This document shows positions 9,978 through 19,406 of a stretch of 64,000 nucleotides of DNA, in pieces. This DNA is from Flavobacteriales bacterium (GTDB taxonomy: Bacteria > Bacteroidota > Bacteroidia > Flavobacteriales_F > PHOS-HE28). Made by a program: the position numbers and the translations under genes. How positions within the stretch are numbered: the stretch's first letter is position 1; each line of letters opens with the position of its first letter. The notes under the pieces are model-generated. The model worked only from the letters and a program-made list of their open reading frames with translations, was not told the DNA's origin and did no database searches. The DNA lies in NCBI GenBank assembly GCA_016700415.1, contig CP065018.1, forward strand, positions 1,928,001-1,992,000, read 5' to 3'.

Positions 9978-10214
9978 CATGTGTACCCGTGGTACGAGAT
10001 CGCCATCACCGGGCCTGAGGCCTTGGCCCGCAGGCGGGAATTCGCAGCGCACTACATCTCAGGCCGGGTCTTCTTAGGCGGCACGGGAAAGAGCGATCTG
10101 CCGCTGCTGGAGGACAAATTCATGGGCGATGCCACCACCATCTTCGTCTGCGAGAACAAGGTGTGCCAATTGCCGGTGACCACGGTTGAACAAGCGCTCG
10201 AACAGGTGCGATGA
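9978..10214 (+). pseudogene. C-terminal tail of the DUF255 protein after the in-frame stop
   Basis: The same frame stays open after the TAA and encodes HVYPWYEIAITGPEAL, GRVFLGGTG, LPLLEDKF and IFVCENKVCQLPV, the usual last 75 or so residues of the YyaL/SPATA20 family. One base change (for example CAA to TAA at 9975) would restore a 701-residue full-length protein. A GTG at 9981 could in principle restart translation. The TGA at 10212-10214 overlaps the ATG of the next gene (ATGA), a layout that normally depends on ribosomes arriving through this tail. Either a real nonsense mutation or a consensus error. Confidence 0.75.
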
Positions 10215-11110
10215 AGAGAGTCCTTCTGCTTTCCTGCGCCGTTCTCACCGCAGTGATCGTACACGCCCAGATGCTCTTGGTGGAACCCGGTGCCGATGAC
10301 CCCATGCTGCTGCGGTTCAATCCGGAGTTCATCGCGCGCAACCATGTCACAAGCGTGAAAGGCCAACTGTGGACCAAGCGGGACGGACGGCCGATGATGC
10401 CGCAGGACCGCTTCTTCCTTTACCGGTTCGGCGATGGCGGACGGCTCGGCTACTCGAACAACTCCTTCGGCAAGCCGGGTTCCGGCATCGACACGGCCAG
10501 TGTGATGTACAGTTACGGTACGAAGGGCGACCTGCTACAGGAACTGCACAACGACATCAATGGCTACTATGCCTTGCGCATGGAATACGACGGGAAGGGG
10601 CTTCCTGTGCATGTGACGAACGTGCGGATGGAGAACCTCAGCAGCGACCGGTATCGCTTCGTGGAAGGGACAAGCACCGTCATCAGCGACGAGCACTATG
10701 AATACGCCACGCTCAACGACACGACGTGGCGCAAAACCTACCTCAACGACCGCGGCCGGCCTTATCAGGAAGAGGCATTCACCAAGGACAAGCTCGGCTA
10801 CCTGCGGGAGATCGAGATGCACAACCTCATCACCCAGCGGCGCGGGCGCACCACCTTTACCTATGACGGCAAGGGCAGGCTGGCGGAACGGGCGGAGCAG
10901 CCGGACCTCGGCCAGCAGTATTGGACCACCTGGACCTGGACCTATGACACCGCCGGCAACCCGCTTACGCGGGACCTTGTCCGAAATGGCGTCCTGATGC
11001 GGCACAGCGAATACCTCTACGCCGAGGGCACGCTCTTCATGAAGGCGATCATCACGAAGAACAATGAGACCGGCTTGATCGACATCGTGCGGTATGTGAC
11101 GGAAAGGTGA
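10211..11110 (+). CDS. secreted YD/RHS-repeat-like protein
   Basis: Hypothetical protein of 299 aa with a signal peptide ([20 protein letters not shown]). The mature part holds short beta repeats resembling YD/RHS repeats: [38 protein letters not shown] and [13 protein letters not shown]. No sorting domain is present at the C-terminus (YVTER), so it is probably periplasmic or tethered otherwise. It overlaps the DUF255 gene by 4 bp, and its stop at 11108-11110 lies just before the pyrophosphatase gene, suggesting one transcription unit. Function unknown. Confidence 0.7.
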   Translation: MKRVLLLSCAVLTAVIVHAQMLLVEPGADDPMLLRFNPEFIARNHVTSVKGQLWTKRDGRPMMPQDRFFLYRFGDGGRLGYSNNSFGKPGSGIDTASVMYSYGTKGDLLQELHNDINGYYALRMEYDGKGLPVHVTNVRMENLSSDRYRFVEGTSTVISDEHYEYATLNDTTWRKTYLNDRGRPYQEEAFTKDKLGYLREIEMHNLITQRRGRTTFTYDGKGRLAERAEQPDLGQQYWTTWTWTYDTAGNPLTRDLVRNGVLMRHSEYLYAEGTLFMKAIITKNNETGLIDIVRYVTER

Positions 11111-11145
11111 TGGAACTTTGTTCCGGCCACGAAGAACTTGCGACC

Positions 11146-11688
11146 ATGAAATTCAATCCTTGGCACGATGTGGAACTCGGTGCGGACGCGCCGGACATAG
11201 TCAACGCTATCATCGAGATCCCGAAAGGCAGCAAGGCGAAATACGAGCTGGACAAGGCCAGCGGCATGCTGCGCCTGGACCGTGTGCTGTACTCCTCCGT
11301 CCACTATCCGGCGAACTACGGCTTCATACCGCGCACCTTAGGCGACGACCACGACCCGCTGGACATCCATGTGCTCTCACAGATCGACATCGAGCCTTTG
11401 TGCATCGTGCGCGCCAAGGTGATCGGCGTGATGCGCATGCTGGACAACGGTGAAGGCGACGACAAGCTGATCGCCGTGGCGGCGGATGACATCAGCGTGT
11501 CGCACATCACGGGCATCGCCGACCTTCCCGAACACCTCGGCTCGGAGATCATCCAGTTCTTCCGCGAGTACAAGCGCTTGGAGAACAAGACCGTGGAGGT
11601 GGACGAACTACAGGATGCGGGAATGGCGAAGACGATCCTGCGGAAAGCCATCGACGATTACAAGGCGGCCTATCCGCAAACCGCATGA
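11146..11688 (+). CDS. ppa: inorganic pyrophosphatase (type I)
   Basis: Hydrolyses pyrophosphate to phosphate in the cytoplasm, pulling biosynthetic reactions forward. The 180-aa protein shows the family core: [39 protein letters not shown] (the D-x(4)-D metal site) with LDIHVL, and [11 protein letters not shown]. The start at ATG 11146 ([10 protein letters not shown]) matches the usual beginning of Bacteroidota homologues; earlier GTG/ATG codons at 11107/11110 overlap the previous stop and would add 13 residues. It is followed after 19 bp by the MFS transporter. Confidence 0.95.
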   Translation: MKFNPWHDVELGADAPDIVNAIIEIPKGSKAKYELDKASGMLRLDRVLYSSVHYPANYGFIPRTLGDDHDPLDIHVLSQIDIEPLCIVRAKVIGVMRMLDNGEGDDKLIAVAADDISVSHITGIADLPEHLGSEIIQFFREYKRLENKTVEVDELQDAGMAKTILRKAIDDYKAAYPQTA

Positions 11689-11707
11689 GCGCCATTGGAA
11701 CGGTGCG

Positions 11708-12892
11708 ATGAAGGCCCTCACACGCACCGTCTGGGCATTGTCGCTCATCAGCCTGTTCACGGACACGGCCAGCGAGATGCTCTATCCGGTGATGCCGCTT
11801 TACCTGCGGCAGATCGGATTCTCCGTGGTCCTCATCGGCGTGCTCGAAGGCTTGGCCGAAGCCACCGCCGGCTTGAGCAAGGGCTATTTCGGGAAGCGCT
11901 CCGACCTGATGGGAAAGCGCGCTCCCTTCGTGCAATGGGGCTATGCGCTCAGCGCGGTGAGCAAGCCGATGATGGCGCTCTTTATCCTGCCGATGTGGGT
12001 GTTCTTCGCACGGACGTTGGACCGCCTCGGCAAAGGGATCCGCACCGGTGCGCGCGATGCCATGCTGAACGATGCCTCCACACCGGCCACCAAGGGCACG
12101 GTATTCGGTTTCCACCGCGGCATGGACACCTTGGGCGCAGCGATCGGACCCGCGCTGGCCTTGGTCTTCCTGCACTATCACCCGGATGATTATCTGCCGC
12201 TCTTCTTCATCGCTTTCATCCCGGGCGTGATCGCGGTGATCCTCTCGCTCACCTTGCGCGACCGTGCATGGAAGCCGAAAGCCATTTCCACAAAGGGCGG
12301 CTTCCTCTCCTTCCTCGGCTATTGGAAGACCGCGCCAGTTGCCTATCGCAAACTGGTGATCGGCCTGTTGTTTTTCGCGCTCTTCAACAGCACGGACATG
12401 TTCCTGATCCTGCGCGCGAAAACCGCCGGGCTCAGTGACAGCGGCACCATCGGCGTGTACATCTTCTACAATCTGGTGTATGCGCTGGCCGCGTTGCCGT
12501 TGGGCATGCTGGCGGACCGGATCGGGCTGAAGCGCATTTATATCTTGGGCCTTGCGCTGTTCGCTGCGGTGTATTTCGGCATGGCGCACGAGGCCGGGCT
12601 GATCTGGTACGGCGCGCTCTTCCTGCTCTACGGCCTCTACGCTGCGGCTACGGAAGGCATCTCGAAGGCGTGGATCGTCACGGTCGTTGACCCGTCGGAC
12701 GGTGCCACGGCGATCGGCTTCTTCGCGGGCTTCCAGAGCCTCTGTGCGTTACTTGCAAGCTCGTTGACCGGATTGGTGTGGTATGCGTTCGGTGCGCAGG
12801 TCGCGTTCATCGCCACGGGAGGCATGGCAGTGCTGGTGCTGGTGTACATGGCTGTGTGGGTGCCTCCTGCACTCACGGTACGCGAGCGTTGA
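11708..12892 (+). CDS. MFS transporter
   Basis: Predicted inner-membrane major facilitator of 394 aa with about 12 hydrophobic helices. The start region '[20 protein letters not shown]' and the loop [19 protein letters not shown] are typical of a subgroup of unknown-substrate MFS proteins, and the loop motif in the second half ([14 protein letters not shown]) resembles the MFS A motif. The ATG at 11708 ([12 protein letters not shown]) was chosen as it begins right before helix 1; the frame extends further upstream but only antisense to nothing and inside ppa. It is probably co-transcribed with ppa. Substrate cannot be read from sequence. Confidence 0.85.
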   Translation: MKALTRTVWALSLISLFTDTASEMLYPVMPLYLRQIGFSVVLIGVLEGLAEATAGLSKGYFGKRSDLMGKRAPFVQWGYALSAVSKPMMALFILPMWVFFARTLDRLGKGIRTGARDAMLNDASTPATKGTVFGFHRGMDTLGAAIGPALALVFLHYHPDDYLPLFFIAFIPGVIAVILSLTLRDRAWKPKAISTKGGFLSFLGYWKTAPVAYRKLVIGLLFFALFNSTDMFLILRAKTAGLSDSGTIGVYIFYNLVYALAALPLGMLADRIGLKRIYILGLALFAAVYFGMAHEAGLIWYGALFLLYGLYAAATEGISKAWIVTVVDPSDGATAIGFFAGFQSLCALLASSLTGLVWYAFGAQVAFIATGGMAVLVLVYMAVWVPPALTVRER

Positions 12893-13058
12893 AGAACGGA
12901 GGCACTCGCGACCATGCCTACGGCAGGCTGGCACGCAAGCGCTGGCCGGTGGCGAATGGATCCCACAGAGCTCAGCCAAGCGCTTACTTTCGCCGCCCTT
13001 TTTCAGTTGGCGTTCATTTCCTGTTCTTCGGATCTGTGATGCTTTTGCAATATCATCC

Positions 13059-14591
13059 ATGCGCCCCTACATCCGTCTCTTCGACTTCCAGCAGAAGGTG
13101 AATTACCGCACCGAGGTGCTTTCCGGCCTCACCGTGGCGCTGGCGTTGATCCCGGAGGCGGTGGCCTTCGCGTTGATCGCCGGCCTCTCGCCGCTCACCG
13201 GCCTGTACGCAGCCTTCGTGATGGGCCTGGTCACCAGCATCCTGGGTGGCAGGCCCGGCATGATCTCCGGGGCCACCGGCGCAGTGGCCGTTGTGATCGT
13301 GGCATTGGCGGCGAGGCATGGCGTGGAATACGTCTTCGCCGCCGTGGTGCTGGCGGGCGTACTGCAGATGCTCGCGGGACTGTTCAAGCTCGGAAAATTC
13401 ATCCGGCTGGTACCGCAACCGGTGATGTACGGCTTTGTGAACGGCTTGGCGATCGTGATCTTCATGGCGCAACTCGCACAGTTCAAGACCATGGACGGTG
13501 CTTGGCTCGGCGGCTCCTCGATATGGGTAATGCTCGGACTTACCGCGCTCACCATGGGCATCATCTGGGGCCTTCCGAAGTTGACCCGGGCAGTGCCATC
13601 GTCCTTAGTTGCGATCGTAACGGTCGCGGCGCTGGTGATCGGCTTCGGCATCCACACGCGCTCCGTCGGCGACATCTCCTCCATCAGTGGCGCCTTCCCG
13701 CCTTTCCATATCGCCTCCGTGCCGTTCACATGGGAAACGTTGATGATCGTGCTTCCCTACGCGGTCATCGTCGCGGGCGTGGGCCTGATCGAAAGCCTGC
13801 TCACGTTGAACCTGATCGATGAGATCACCGGCACGCGCGGCCGCAGCAACAAGGAGTGCGTGGCTCAGGGCGCGGCCAACATGCTCAGCGGCTTCTTCAG
13901 CGGCATGGGCGGCTGCGCGATGATCGGCCAGAGCCTGATCAACATCAGCAGCGGTGCTCGGGCAAGGCTGAGCGGGATCACGGCATCGGTGATGCTCCTG
14001 GTGTTCGTGATGTTCGGCGCACCCTTGATCGAACGCCTGCCCATGGCGGCATTGGTTGGCGTAATGTTCATGGTGGCCATCGGCACCTTCGAGTGGACCA
14101 GCCTGCGCACTTTCGGCCGTATGCCGCGGCACGACGTCTTTGTGATGGTGACCGTGGCCGCCATCACCGTGGTGTTCCACAACCTTGCCGTCGCGGTACT
14201 GATCGGCGTGGTGATCTCCGCGCTGGTGTTCGCGTGGGAGAACGCCAAACGCATCCGCGCCCGCAAGCATGTGGACGAGCATGGCGTGAAGCACTATGCC
14301 ATCTATGGGCCGCTCTTCTTCGGCAGCATACAAGCGTTCAATGAAAAATTCGATGTGCCGAACGACCCGGATGAGGTGGTGATCGACTTCGCCGAGAGCC
14401 GCGTGGCGGACATGAGCGCGATCGAGGCGCTGAACCGCATCACCGAGCGCTACCGTTCCGCAGGGAAGAAGGTCCACCTGCGCCACCTGAGCGATGACTG
14501 CAAGCAATTGTTGCGCAACGCCGGGGACGTGATCGACGTGAACATTGTAGAGGACCCGCGCTACAAAGTGGCGGTGGACCGGCTTGGTTGA
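13059..14591 (+). CDS. SulP family anion transporter with STAS domain
   Basis: Predicted inner-membrane anion transporter of 510 aa (SLC26/SulP). The first 400 residues form the hydrophobic core with the family's start pattern ([29 protein letters not shown]), and '[20 protein letters not shown]' plus '[13 protein letters not shown]' follow the conserved core. A STAS domain fills the C-terminus (about 415-510; [19 protein letters not shown]). The ATG at 13059 lies 20 bp after GATCTGTGATGC and starts just before helix 1. Sulfate, bicarbonate and other anions are all possible. Its 3' end overlaps the convergent GT-C gene by 31 bp. Confidence 0.9.
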   Translation: MRPYIRLFDFQQKVNYRTEVLSGLTVALALIPEAVAFALIAGLSPLTGLYAAFVMGLVTSILGGRPGMISGATGAVAVVIVALAARHGVEYVFAAVVLAGVLQMLAGLFKLGKFIRLVPQPVMYGFVNGLAIVIFMAQLAQFKTMDGAWLGGSSIWVMLGLTALTMGIIWGLPKLTRAVPSSLVAIVTVAALVIGFGIHTRSVGDISSISGAFPPFHIASVPFTWETLMIVLPYAVIVAGVGLIESLLTLNLIDEITGTRGRSNKECVAQGAANMLSGFFSGMGGCAMIGQSLINISSGARARLSGITASVMLLVFVMFGAPLIERLPMAALVGVMFMVAIGTFEWTSLRTFGRMPRHDVFVMVTVAAITVVFHNLAVAVLIGVVISALVFAWENAKRIRARKHVDEHGVKHYAIYGPLFFGSIQAFNEKFDVPNDPDEVVIDFAESRVADMSAIEALNRITERYRSAGKKVHLRHLSDDCKQLLRNAGDVIDVNIVEDPRYKVAVDRLG

Positions 14592-16276
14592 GGTGACTTT
14601 TCCAGTAGATCCCGTCCGGCCCAGGACATTCTTATGGCGCTGTCGCCCCTGGCAAAGAGGACATAACCCTCAGTGCGTAAGACCGTTATCGGGAACCATT
14701 GCCCGCGCAGAGGCATCTTGACCTCATCGGCAGCGCGCACCAGCAAGTGCGTCACGTCGTACTTGGCCAACAAGGCGCCTTGATCGGCACGTTCCGTCCT
14801 CAGGCCGTCCATCATGGCATCCCGGTCCGCCACACGGGGAGGAAGGTCCACGTACGGGTTCGCCATGGTGCAGACCGTGGCCACGGCCTTACGCGCGGAA
14901 GGCATCAGGGGAAAGACGCTGAGGTCGTCGTCACACAGCACCACATCGTCCCATGCCAAGTCATCCTGCAGGCAATAGAACATGGCCACCAGGTCCGCGT
15001 CCTCACTGATCTTCAGGCTGAGCGCCCGCATACCATAGAGGTCCATGCGCCCTGAGTACCCGGGATAGACAATGGCGATGGGCAATACCCAGACCAGCAT
15101 GGCGAACGCACGAGCACGTCCGGGGGCCATGGGTAATTTTTGTGCCATCCAAGCAATGGCCGCCCCAGCTTGCAGGACCAAGGCGGCCTTCATGTAGAAG
15201 AAGTAATGGAAGGACGGTGCGGTCCCCGGCAAATGGACACCTAGATACGCGTTCAGTATACTGACCAAATAGGCGTACAGGAACAGCGCCAGGCAGATCA
15301 GGAACCACCACAGTTCGATCCTGGGCCGGAGGATGCTCCTCCTCCACACTTCGTTCATCAGGAGTGCGACGCCGGCAAGCCCGGCGACCGTTACCCAGGT
15401 GATGTTGTAAAAGAGGAAGAGGCGTATGTGGTGCAGGGTGAGCAGCTCGTAGGTATAGAGGAACGGTGCCCGGTTGATCATTCGCATGCCGTAATCGCCG
15501 ACGATATAGCGGAGCAGCGGTAGAGCGAACAGCATGAACATCACGGCAGCTCCCAGACTTAGACCCGAAACCCTCCGCACCTGTCGCCAATTCCCTTGGA
15601 GCAGAGGGATCCACAGAGCGTCCACCGTCAATATCGCGATGATCGCCACCAGGATCAAAGCGGGCGCAGCATGGGTCATGAAGATCACTCCCGACAGCGC
15701 CCCCATGCCCAGATATGCGGCCAATCGGCCGCCACGGAACGCCCTGTGGACGGCGATCAAGCCGAGGTAGAAGAAGCCCTGGACCAACGAGATGGGGATC
15801 AGCCAGGGTGTATAGGTGGGCACCGCCCATGCCGGCTCGTCACCGATCAGGAAGAACAGGTAGATCGCTGTGGCGGCCACAGCGGTCACGCCCCCCCGGA
15901 AGTACCACGCCATGATGAAGAAGCACACGGGTGCCAAGAGGTTCAACCAAGGACCTGCCTGAACGAGGAGTGTTTGCACCGGAAGACCGGTGACCTTGAC
16001 CAACAGGGCCTCCAGCCCGAAGATCAGCGGTGTGTACCAAAGGTGTTCACCCTTGAACTGGGGGTCCTGTCCGTAGTGTCCCTCCAAGATGCTGTGGACA
16101 TAGGAACCGTCGCGATAAAAATCCATCACGGGTCCCCATTCCAACCCATGTACGGCACGGAAGGCGGGAACTGCGGAAAGCACCAGCATGAAAAGCAGCA
16201 TCAATATGGCCACGCTGCTCTCGGCCTTGCCTTGGCCTCCAAGCCTTTCGCTGATCCCTTTTGGCAGGTCGCTCAT
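14561..16276 (-). CDS. polytopic membrane protein, candidate GT-C glycosyltransferase
   Basis: Predicted inner-membrane protein of 571 aa with about 11-12 helices followed by a soluble C-terminal region (about 440-571). The first extracytoplasmic loop is rich in acidic residues ([20 protein letters not shown]), as in GT-C enzymes that use polyprenyl-phosphate sugars. No exact family motif was recognised. It is the last gene of an overlapping operon (ATGA with the HAD gene at 16273-16276) encoding enzymes that make a polyprenyl-phosphate pentose, so it is the natural candidate for the transferase that uses that donor. The role is inferred from context and topology only; a flippase or polymerase is an alternative. 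Confidence 0.6.
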   Translation of the reverse strand: MSDLPKGISERLGGQGKAESSVAILMLLFMLVLSAVPAFRAVHGLEWGPVMDFYRDGSYVHSILEGHYGQDPQFKGEHLWYTPLIFGLEALLVKVTGLPVQTLLVQAGPWLNLLAPVCFFIMAWYFRGGVTAVAATAIYLFFLIGDEPAWAVPTYTPWLIPISLVQGFFYLGLIAVHRAFRGGRLAAYLGMGALSGVIFMTHAAPALILVAIIAILTVDALWIPLLQGNWRQVRRVSGLSLGAAVMFMLFALPLLRYIVGDYGMRMINRAPFLYTYELLTLHHIRLFLFYNITWVTVAGLAGVALLMNEVWRRSILRPRIELWWFLICLALFLYAYLVSILNAYLGVHLPGTAPSFHYFFYMKAALVLQAGAAIAWMAQKLPMAPGRARAFAMLVWVLPIAIVYPGYSGRMDLYGMRALSLKISEDADLVAMFYCLQDDLAWDDVVLCDDDLSVFPLMPSARKAVATVCTMANPYVDLPPRVADRDAMMDGLRTERADQGALLAKYDVTHLLVRAADEVKMPLRGQWFPITVLRTEGYVLFARGDSAIRMSWAGRDLLEKSPQPSRSTATL

Positions 16277-17307
16277 TCCATGCGCTTGAATGTGAGGACC
16301 TGGAACAGGCCCTTTCCCACCGGTGAGGCCACTTCCAGCACGGGTCCTCCCCAACCATGCACCCACCGCACCCGCCGGTCCCAAGCCGGATCGTCGAGCC
16401 GGAGTGCATGTACCTTTTCGTCCCAATGCCAAGGTCCTTCAAAACGGACGGTACCATCACTGTCCTCCAATCTCACTTGGTGGTGGGGCAGGAACCGGAT
16501 CTCATCGGGCCAATCACCATGCCTTGGGAAAATTTCCGGCACGTACTCATAGTTTCCGGTGGCCTCCGCCTCCGTAATGGGCTTCGACGCCTTTGCGATA
16601 AGCAACGTCGCCACCAGCGCCAGCCCAAATGCCACAGCGACCAGACCCTTTGGACGGATGGACGCCTTTGCGGCACCTTCCTGTGCCAATAACGGCTCCG
16701 TCCTGTCATGGTCTATCTGGTGGAACGGTTTATACCGTGGGTTTGTGGCCAACGCCAGCATCGGCCGGTCCGAAGGCGTGTCGCCATAGGCGTAAATGTG
16801 TTCGTACCGTGCCGGGTCCAGGATCTTGCGCAAGCGACGCACTTTCTCCTCGCCATTGCAATTGGAGGTGGACAATTCACCGGTGTAGCGGCCGCCCCTC
16901 TCCTCCAGCCCGGTGGCGATCAGTTCCAATGCTTCCGCAGCGCACCACGGCACCAGCCAGACGTCACATGAAGCGCTGACAATGATGGTGCGATGGCCTT
17001 CCGCCACGTGCCAACGCAGGCATTCCATCGCCCCTTCACGGATCAAGACCGGCATTTTATCCTTGGCAAATCGTTCGGCGTCCCGTACCACATCGCCCGT
17101 TGCCACCCCCGCGAAAGCCGCCCTCATCAATCGCCTCTTGCCCGCGTCGGCAGGCAGTATGCGGATCCGCCCCAGCGCATGGACGACCGCTGCGGGTATC
17201 AGCATCCACAGGTACTTCCAAGGCCCCGATCGGGCCCGGATGAACGCCAGCATGGTGTCACCACGTGTTAAGGTGCCGTCCAGATCGAAGAGCGCCAGTG
17301 TGCTCAC
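16273..17307 (-). CDS. HAD-IB phosphatase with membrane-tethered C-terminal extension
   Basis: The N-terminal ~200 residues of this 344-aa protein are a HAD-superfamily IB phosphatase: LFDLDGTLTRGD (nucleophile Asp and acid Asp), IVSASCDVW (motif II), a Lys in EEKVRRL (motif III) and YGDTPSDRPML (motif IV). A transmembrane helix follows (LVAVAFGLALVATLLIA, about 216-232), then a ~110-residue domain with Trp-rich strands (GPWHWDEKVHALRLDD, WVHGWGGPVLEVAS) that I do not recognise. The start is a GTG at 17307 overlapping the upstream stop as GTGA. In the arabinofuranose pathway a phosphatase must remove the 5-phosphate from the UbiA product; this gene sits exactly where that enzyme is needed. 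That role is inference. Confidence 0.78.
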   Translation of the reverse strand: MSTLALFDLDGTLTRGDTMLAFIRARSGPWKYLWMLIPAAVVHALGRIRILPADAGKRRLMRAAFAGVATGDVVRDAERFAKDKMPVLIREGAMECLRWHVAEGHRTIIVSASCDVWLVPWCAAEALELIATGLEERGGRYTGELSTSNCNGEEKVRRLRKILDPARYEHIYAYGDTPSDRPMLALATNPRYKPFHQIDHDRTEPLLAQEGAAKASIRPKGLVAVAFGLALVATLLIAKASKPITEAEATGNYEYVPEIFPRHGDWPDEIRFLPHHQVRLEDSDGTVRFEGPWHWDEKVHALRLDDPAWDRRVRWVHGWGGPVLEVASPVGKGLFQVLTFKRME

Positions 17308-19406
17308 AGTTTGGTCCGTTTGAAGATGAACTCGGGCAGGTTGCGCACCACGGCCATCACGCAACGCCAGCGTCCCAACACGTACACCGTGTTCCGCTTG
17401 CGGCGCATCGCCTTGATGATGGCTGCAGCGGCCTGGTCGGCGGTGGCCGTCAACGGCGCGGGCAGGGGAAGGCCCTCGGTCATTCGCGTTCGCACAAAGC
17501 CCGGTTTTACCGTAAGCACCTGAACGCCCGACTTGAACAGGCGGTGGCGCAGTCCGCTGAGATAGGTCGTGAAGCCTGCCTTGGCGCTGCCATAGATGTA
17601 ATTGCTCGCCCGCCCACGGTCGCCCGCCACGGAGGAAATGCCAACGACATGTCCTGTGCCACGGCCTTCAAGATCGGCCGCGGCAAGCTCCAGAATGCTC
17701 ACCGCGCCGGCATAGTTCACCATGATGGACCGCAAGGCAAGCGCGGGGTCTTCTTGGGCTTTTATTTGGTCCGGCAGCTCACCGAAGGCGCATACCACCG
17801 ACCCCGGTCTGGGGTCCAGGCCTTCGTAAAATGCGCGATGCCCCTCCGTCCGTGTGGCGTCGAACGCCAAAGGCACACACACGGCGCCGTGTTTTCGGCC
17901 GAGTTCTTCGGCCATGCCGCGCAGGCGGTCCATGTCTCGGCCGGCGAGGATCAGCATCCGGCCCTCGCGGGCGAACCGGTCGGCCATGGCGGCGGCGATG
18001 TCCGATGTGGCACCCAGGATCAGCACCGCTTTGGGATCGAAGTGGGGGGTTTCCATCTGGTTACTTTGCAAGGCCATGCGCTCGGCAAGGGAGGAGGTGA
18101 AGTGTCCCTGCCCCTCTTTGGCCACTGTACGCTGGAAACCGGATAGCCCGGCATAGGTAGCACGAAGTGTGCTGCCGGACATGCGGGCGTCCTTGGCCAA
18201 GTAGATCCGCCCGCCCGCTTCCGCTACCATCGCATCGATGCGGTCCAGCACGGCGAATACCCGCGCCGAACGCGGGATGTCCAACGCCAAAGTATAGCCT
18301 TCCATGGGGAAGCTCATGGGCGACCTGTCATTGCCGGGGCCAAAGCGCTTCAGCACTGCGAGAAAGCTGGCCACGCGCGCATTGGACAGCTCCTCGATGA
18401 TCGTTCGCATGTGTGCCTCGCCCCCTTTCAGCGGGACCACTACTTGGTATTGCAGGAATCCCCGCCTGCCATAGATCCGGTTCCATTGGCCGACGGCATC
18501 AAGCGGATGGAAGTAGGGGCCGTAATGCACCATGCTTTCCCGCGCGCCGCTACCGTGCTTGCCATAGAACAGTTCGTTAAAGACCCGCACAGTTAAGTTC
18601 GAGAGCGCAAAAGCCGGGAAAAAAAAAGGTACGCCCACTTTTGCCTTTGAATGCACTTTTAATGGATCGCGCCGCAGCTTGGCGGGAAGGCGCTCCACGG
18701 GTTCGTGCTCCCCGAGCAGCAGGACGCCCCGTCCCAGCTTTTTGCCCCGGGCCAGCAGGTCGATCCAGGCCACGCTATAGGTTGCATCCGCGTGTTCCTC
18801 GAAAGCCGCGAAGAGGTCCGACAGGTTTTTGCACTTGATGCTGCGCTGGCGGATGTAGGCCGAGGTGATGCGCTTGAGGGCAATGGTGGCACTGACGATC
18901 ATGCCCGTCAATCCCATCCCGCCGATCGTGGCCCAATACAATTCCCCGTTCCGCTCCGATGAGCAGATGACCATTTCACCATCGCCGGTGACGATGTGCA
19001 TTTCCAGCACATGGGCGGAGAAACTTCCGTCGCAATGGTGGTTCTTGCCGTGTATGTCCGCCGCGATGGCCCCGCCCACGGTGATCAGCCGTGTGCCCGG
19101 CGAGACCGGAAGGAAAAAGCCCTCGGGCACGATCCGTAGCAGCAGCTCGTCCAACAACATGCCGGCGCCGCAGTTCACCGTGCCCCTGTCGGCGTCCAGT
19201 TCGAAGACGGGAGGCAGGGATCGCCCGTCCAACATGCGTGCGCCCAAGGAGGCGTCGCCATAACTGCGGCCGTTGCCGCGCGGGGTCCACTGGCCACCTT
19301 CCCGCAGCAGGGCCTGCACTTCCTCGGCGCTCTCCACCGCGTAGGAAGTGCTGGTGCGCACGGGATAATTGCCCCAATTGCTGAAACGTCCGTTCTCAAT
19401 GTGCAT
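17304..19406 (-). CDS. fused DprE1-DprE2 type epimerase (FAD oxidase + SDR reductase)
   Basis: A 700-aa fusion. Residues ~1-440 match DprE1, the FAD enzyme oxidising polyprenyl-phospho-ribose: PRGNGRSYGDAS, VGGAIAADIHGKNHH (FAD-linked region), GPYFHPLDAVGQWNRIYG, GFLQYQVVVP and YLAKDARMSGSTLRATY with the active-site Lys. Residues ~455-700 match a short-chain dehydrogenase like DprE2: GATSDIAAAMA (NAD(P) binding), GISSVAGDRG (Ser) and YGSAKAGF (Tyr/Lys pair). Together they would convert polyprenyl-phospho-ribose to arabinose by oxidation-reduction at C2'. The residue matching mycobacterial Cys387 is Ala here (GYTLALDIP). The ATG at 19406 overlaps the UbiA gene by 11 bp. Confidence 0.87.
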   Translation of the reverse strand: MHIENGRFSNWGNYPVRTSTSYAVESAEEVQALLREGGQWTPRGNGRSYGDASLGARMLDGRSLPPVFELDADRGTVNCGAGMLLDELLLRIVPEGFFLPVSPGTRLITVGGAIAADIHGKNHHCDGSFSAHVLEMHIVTGDGEMVICSSERNGELYWATIGGMGLTGMIVSATIALKRITSAYIRQRSIKCKNLSDLFAAFEEHADATYSVAWIDLLARGKKLGRGVLLLGEHEPVERLPAKLRRDPLKVHSKAKVGVPFFFPAFALSNLTVRVFNELFYGKHGSGARESMVHYGPYFHPLDAVGQWNRIYGRRGFLQYQVVVPLKGGEAHMRTIIEELSNARVASFLAVLKRFGPGNDRSPMSFPMEGYTLALDIPRSARVFAVLDRIDAMVAEAGGRIYLAKDARMSGSTLRATYAGLSGFQRTVAKEGQGHFTSSLAERMALQSNQMETPHFDPKAVLILGATSDIAAAMADRFAREGRMLILAGRDMDRLRGMAEELGRKHGAVCVPLAFDATRTEGHRAFYEGLDPRPGSVVCAFGELPDQIKAQEDPALALRSIMVNYAGAVSILELAAADLEGRGTGHVVGISSVAGDRGRASNYIYGSAKAGFTTYLSGLRHRLFKSGVQVLTVKPGFVRTRMTEGLPLPAPLTATADQAAAAIIKAMRRKRNTVYVLGRWRCVMAVVRNLPEFIFKRTKL

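Noticed and set aside
9024..10052. 342-codon minus-strand frame over the DUF255 gene
   Set aside because: Antisense shadow without recognisable features; the plus-strand protein is conserved family sequence throughout.
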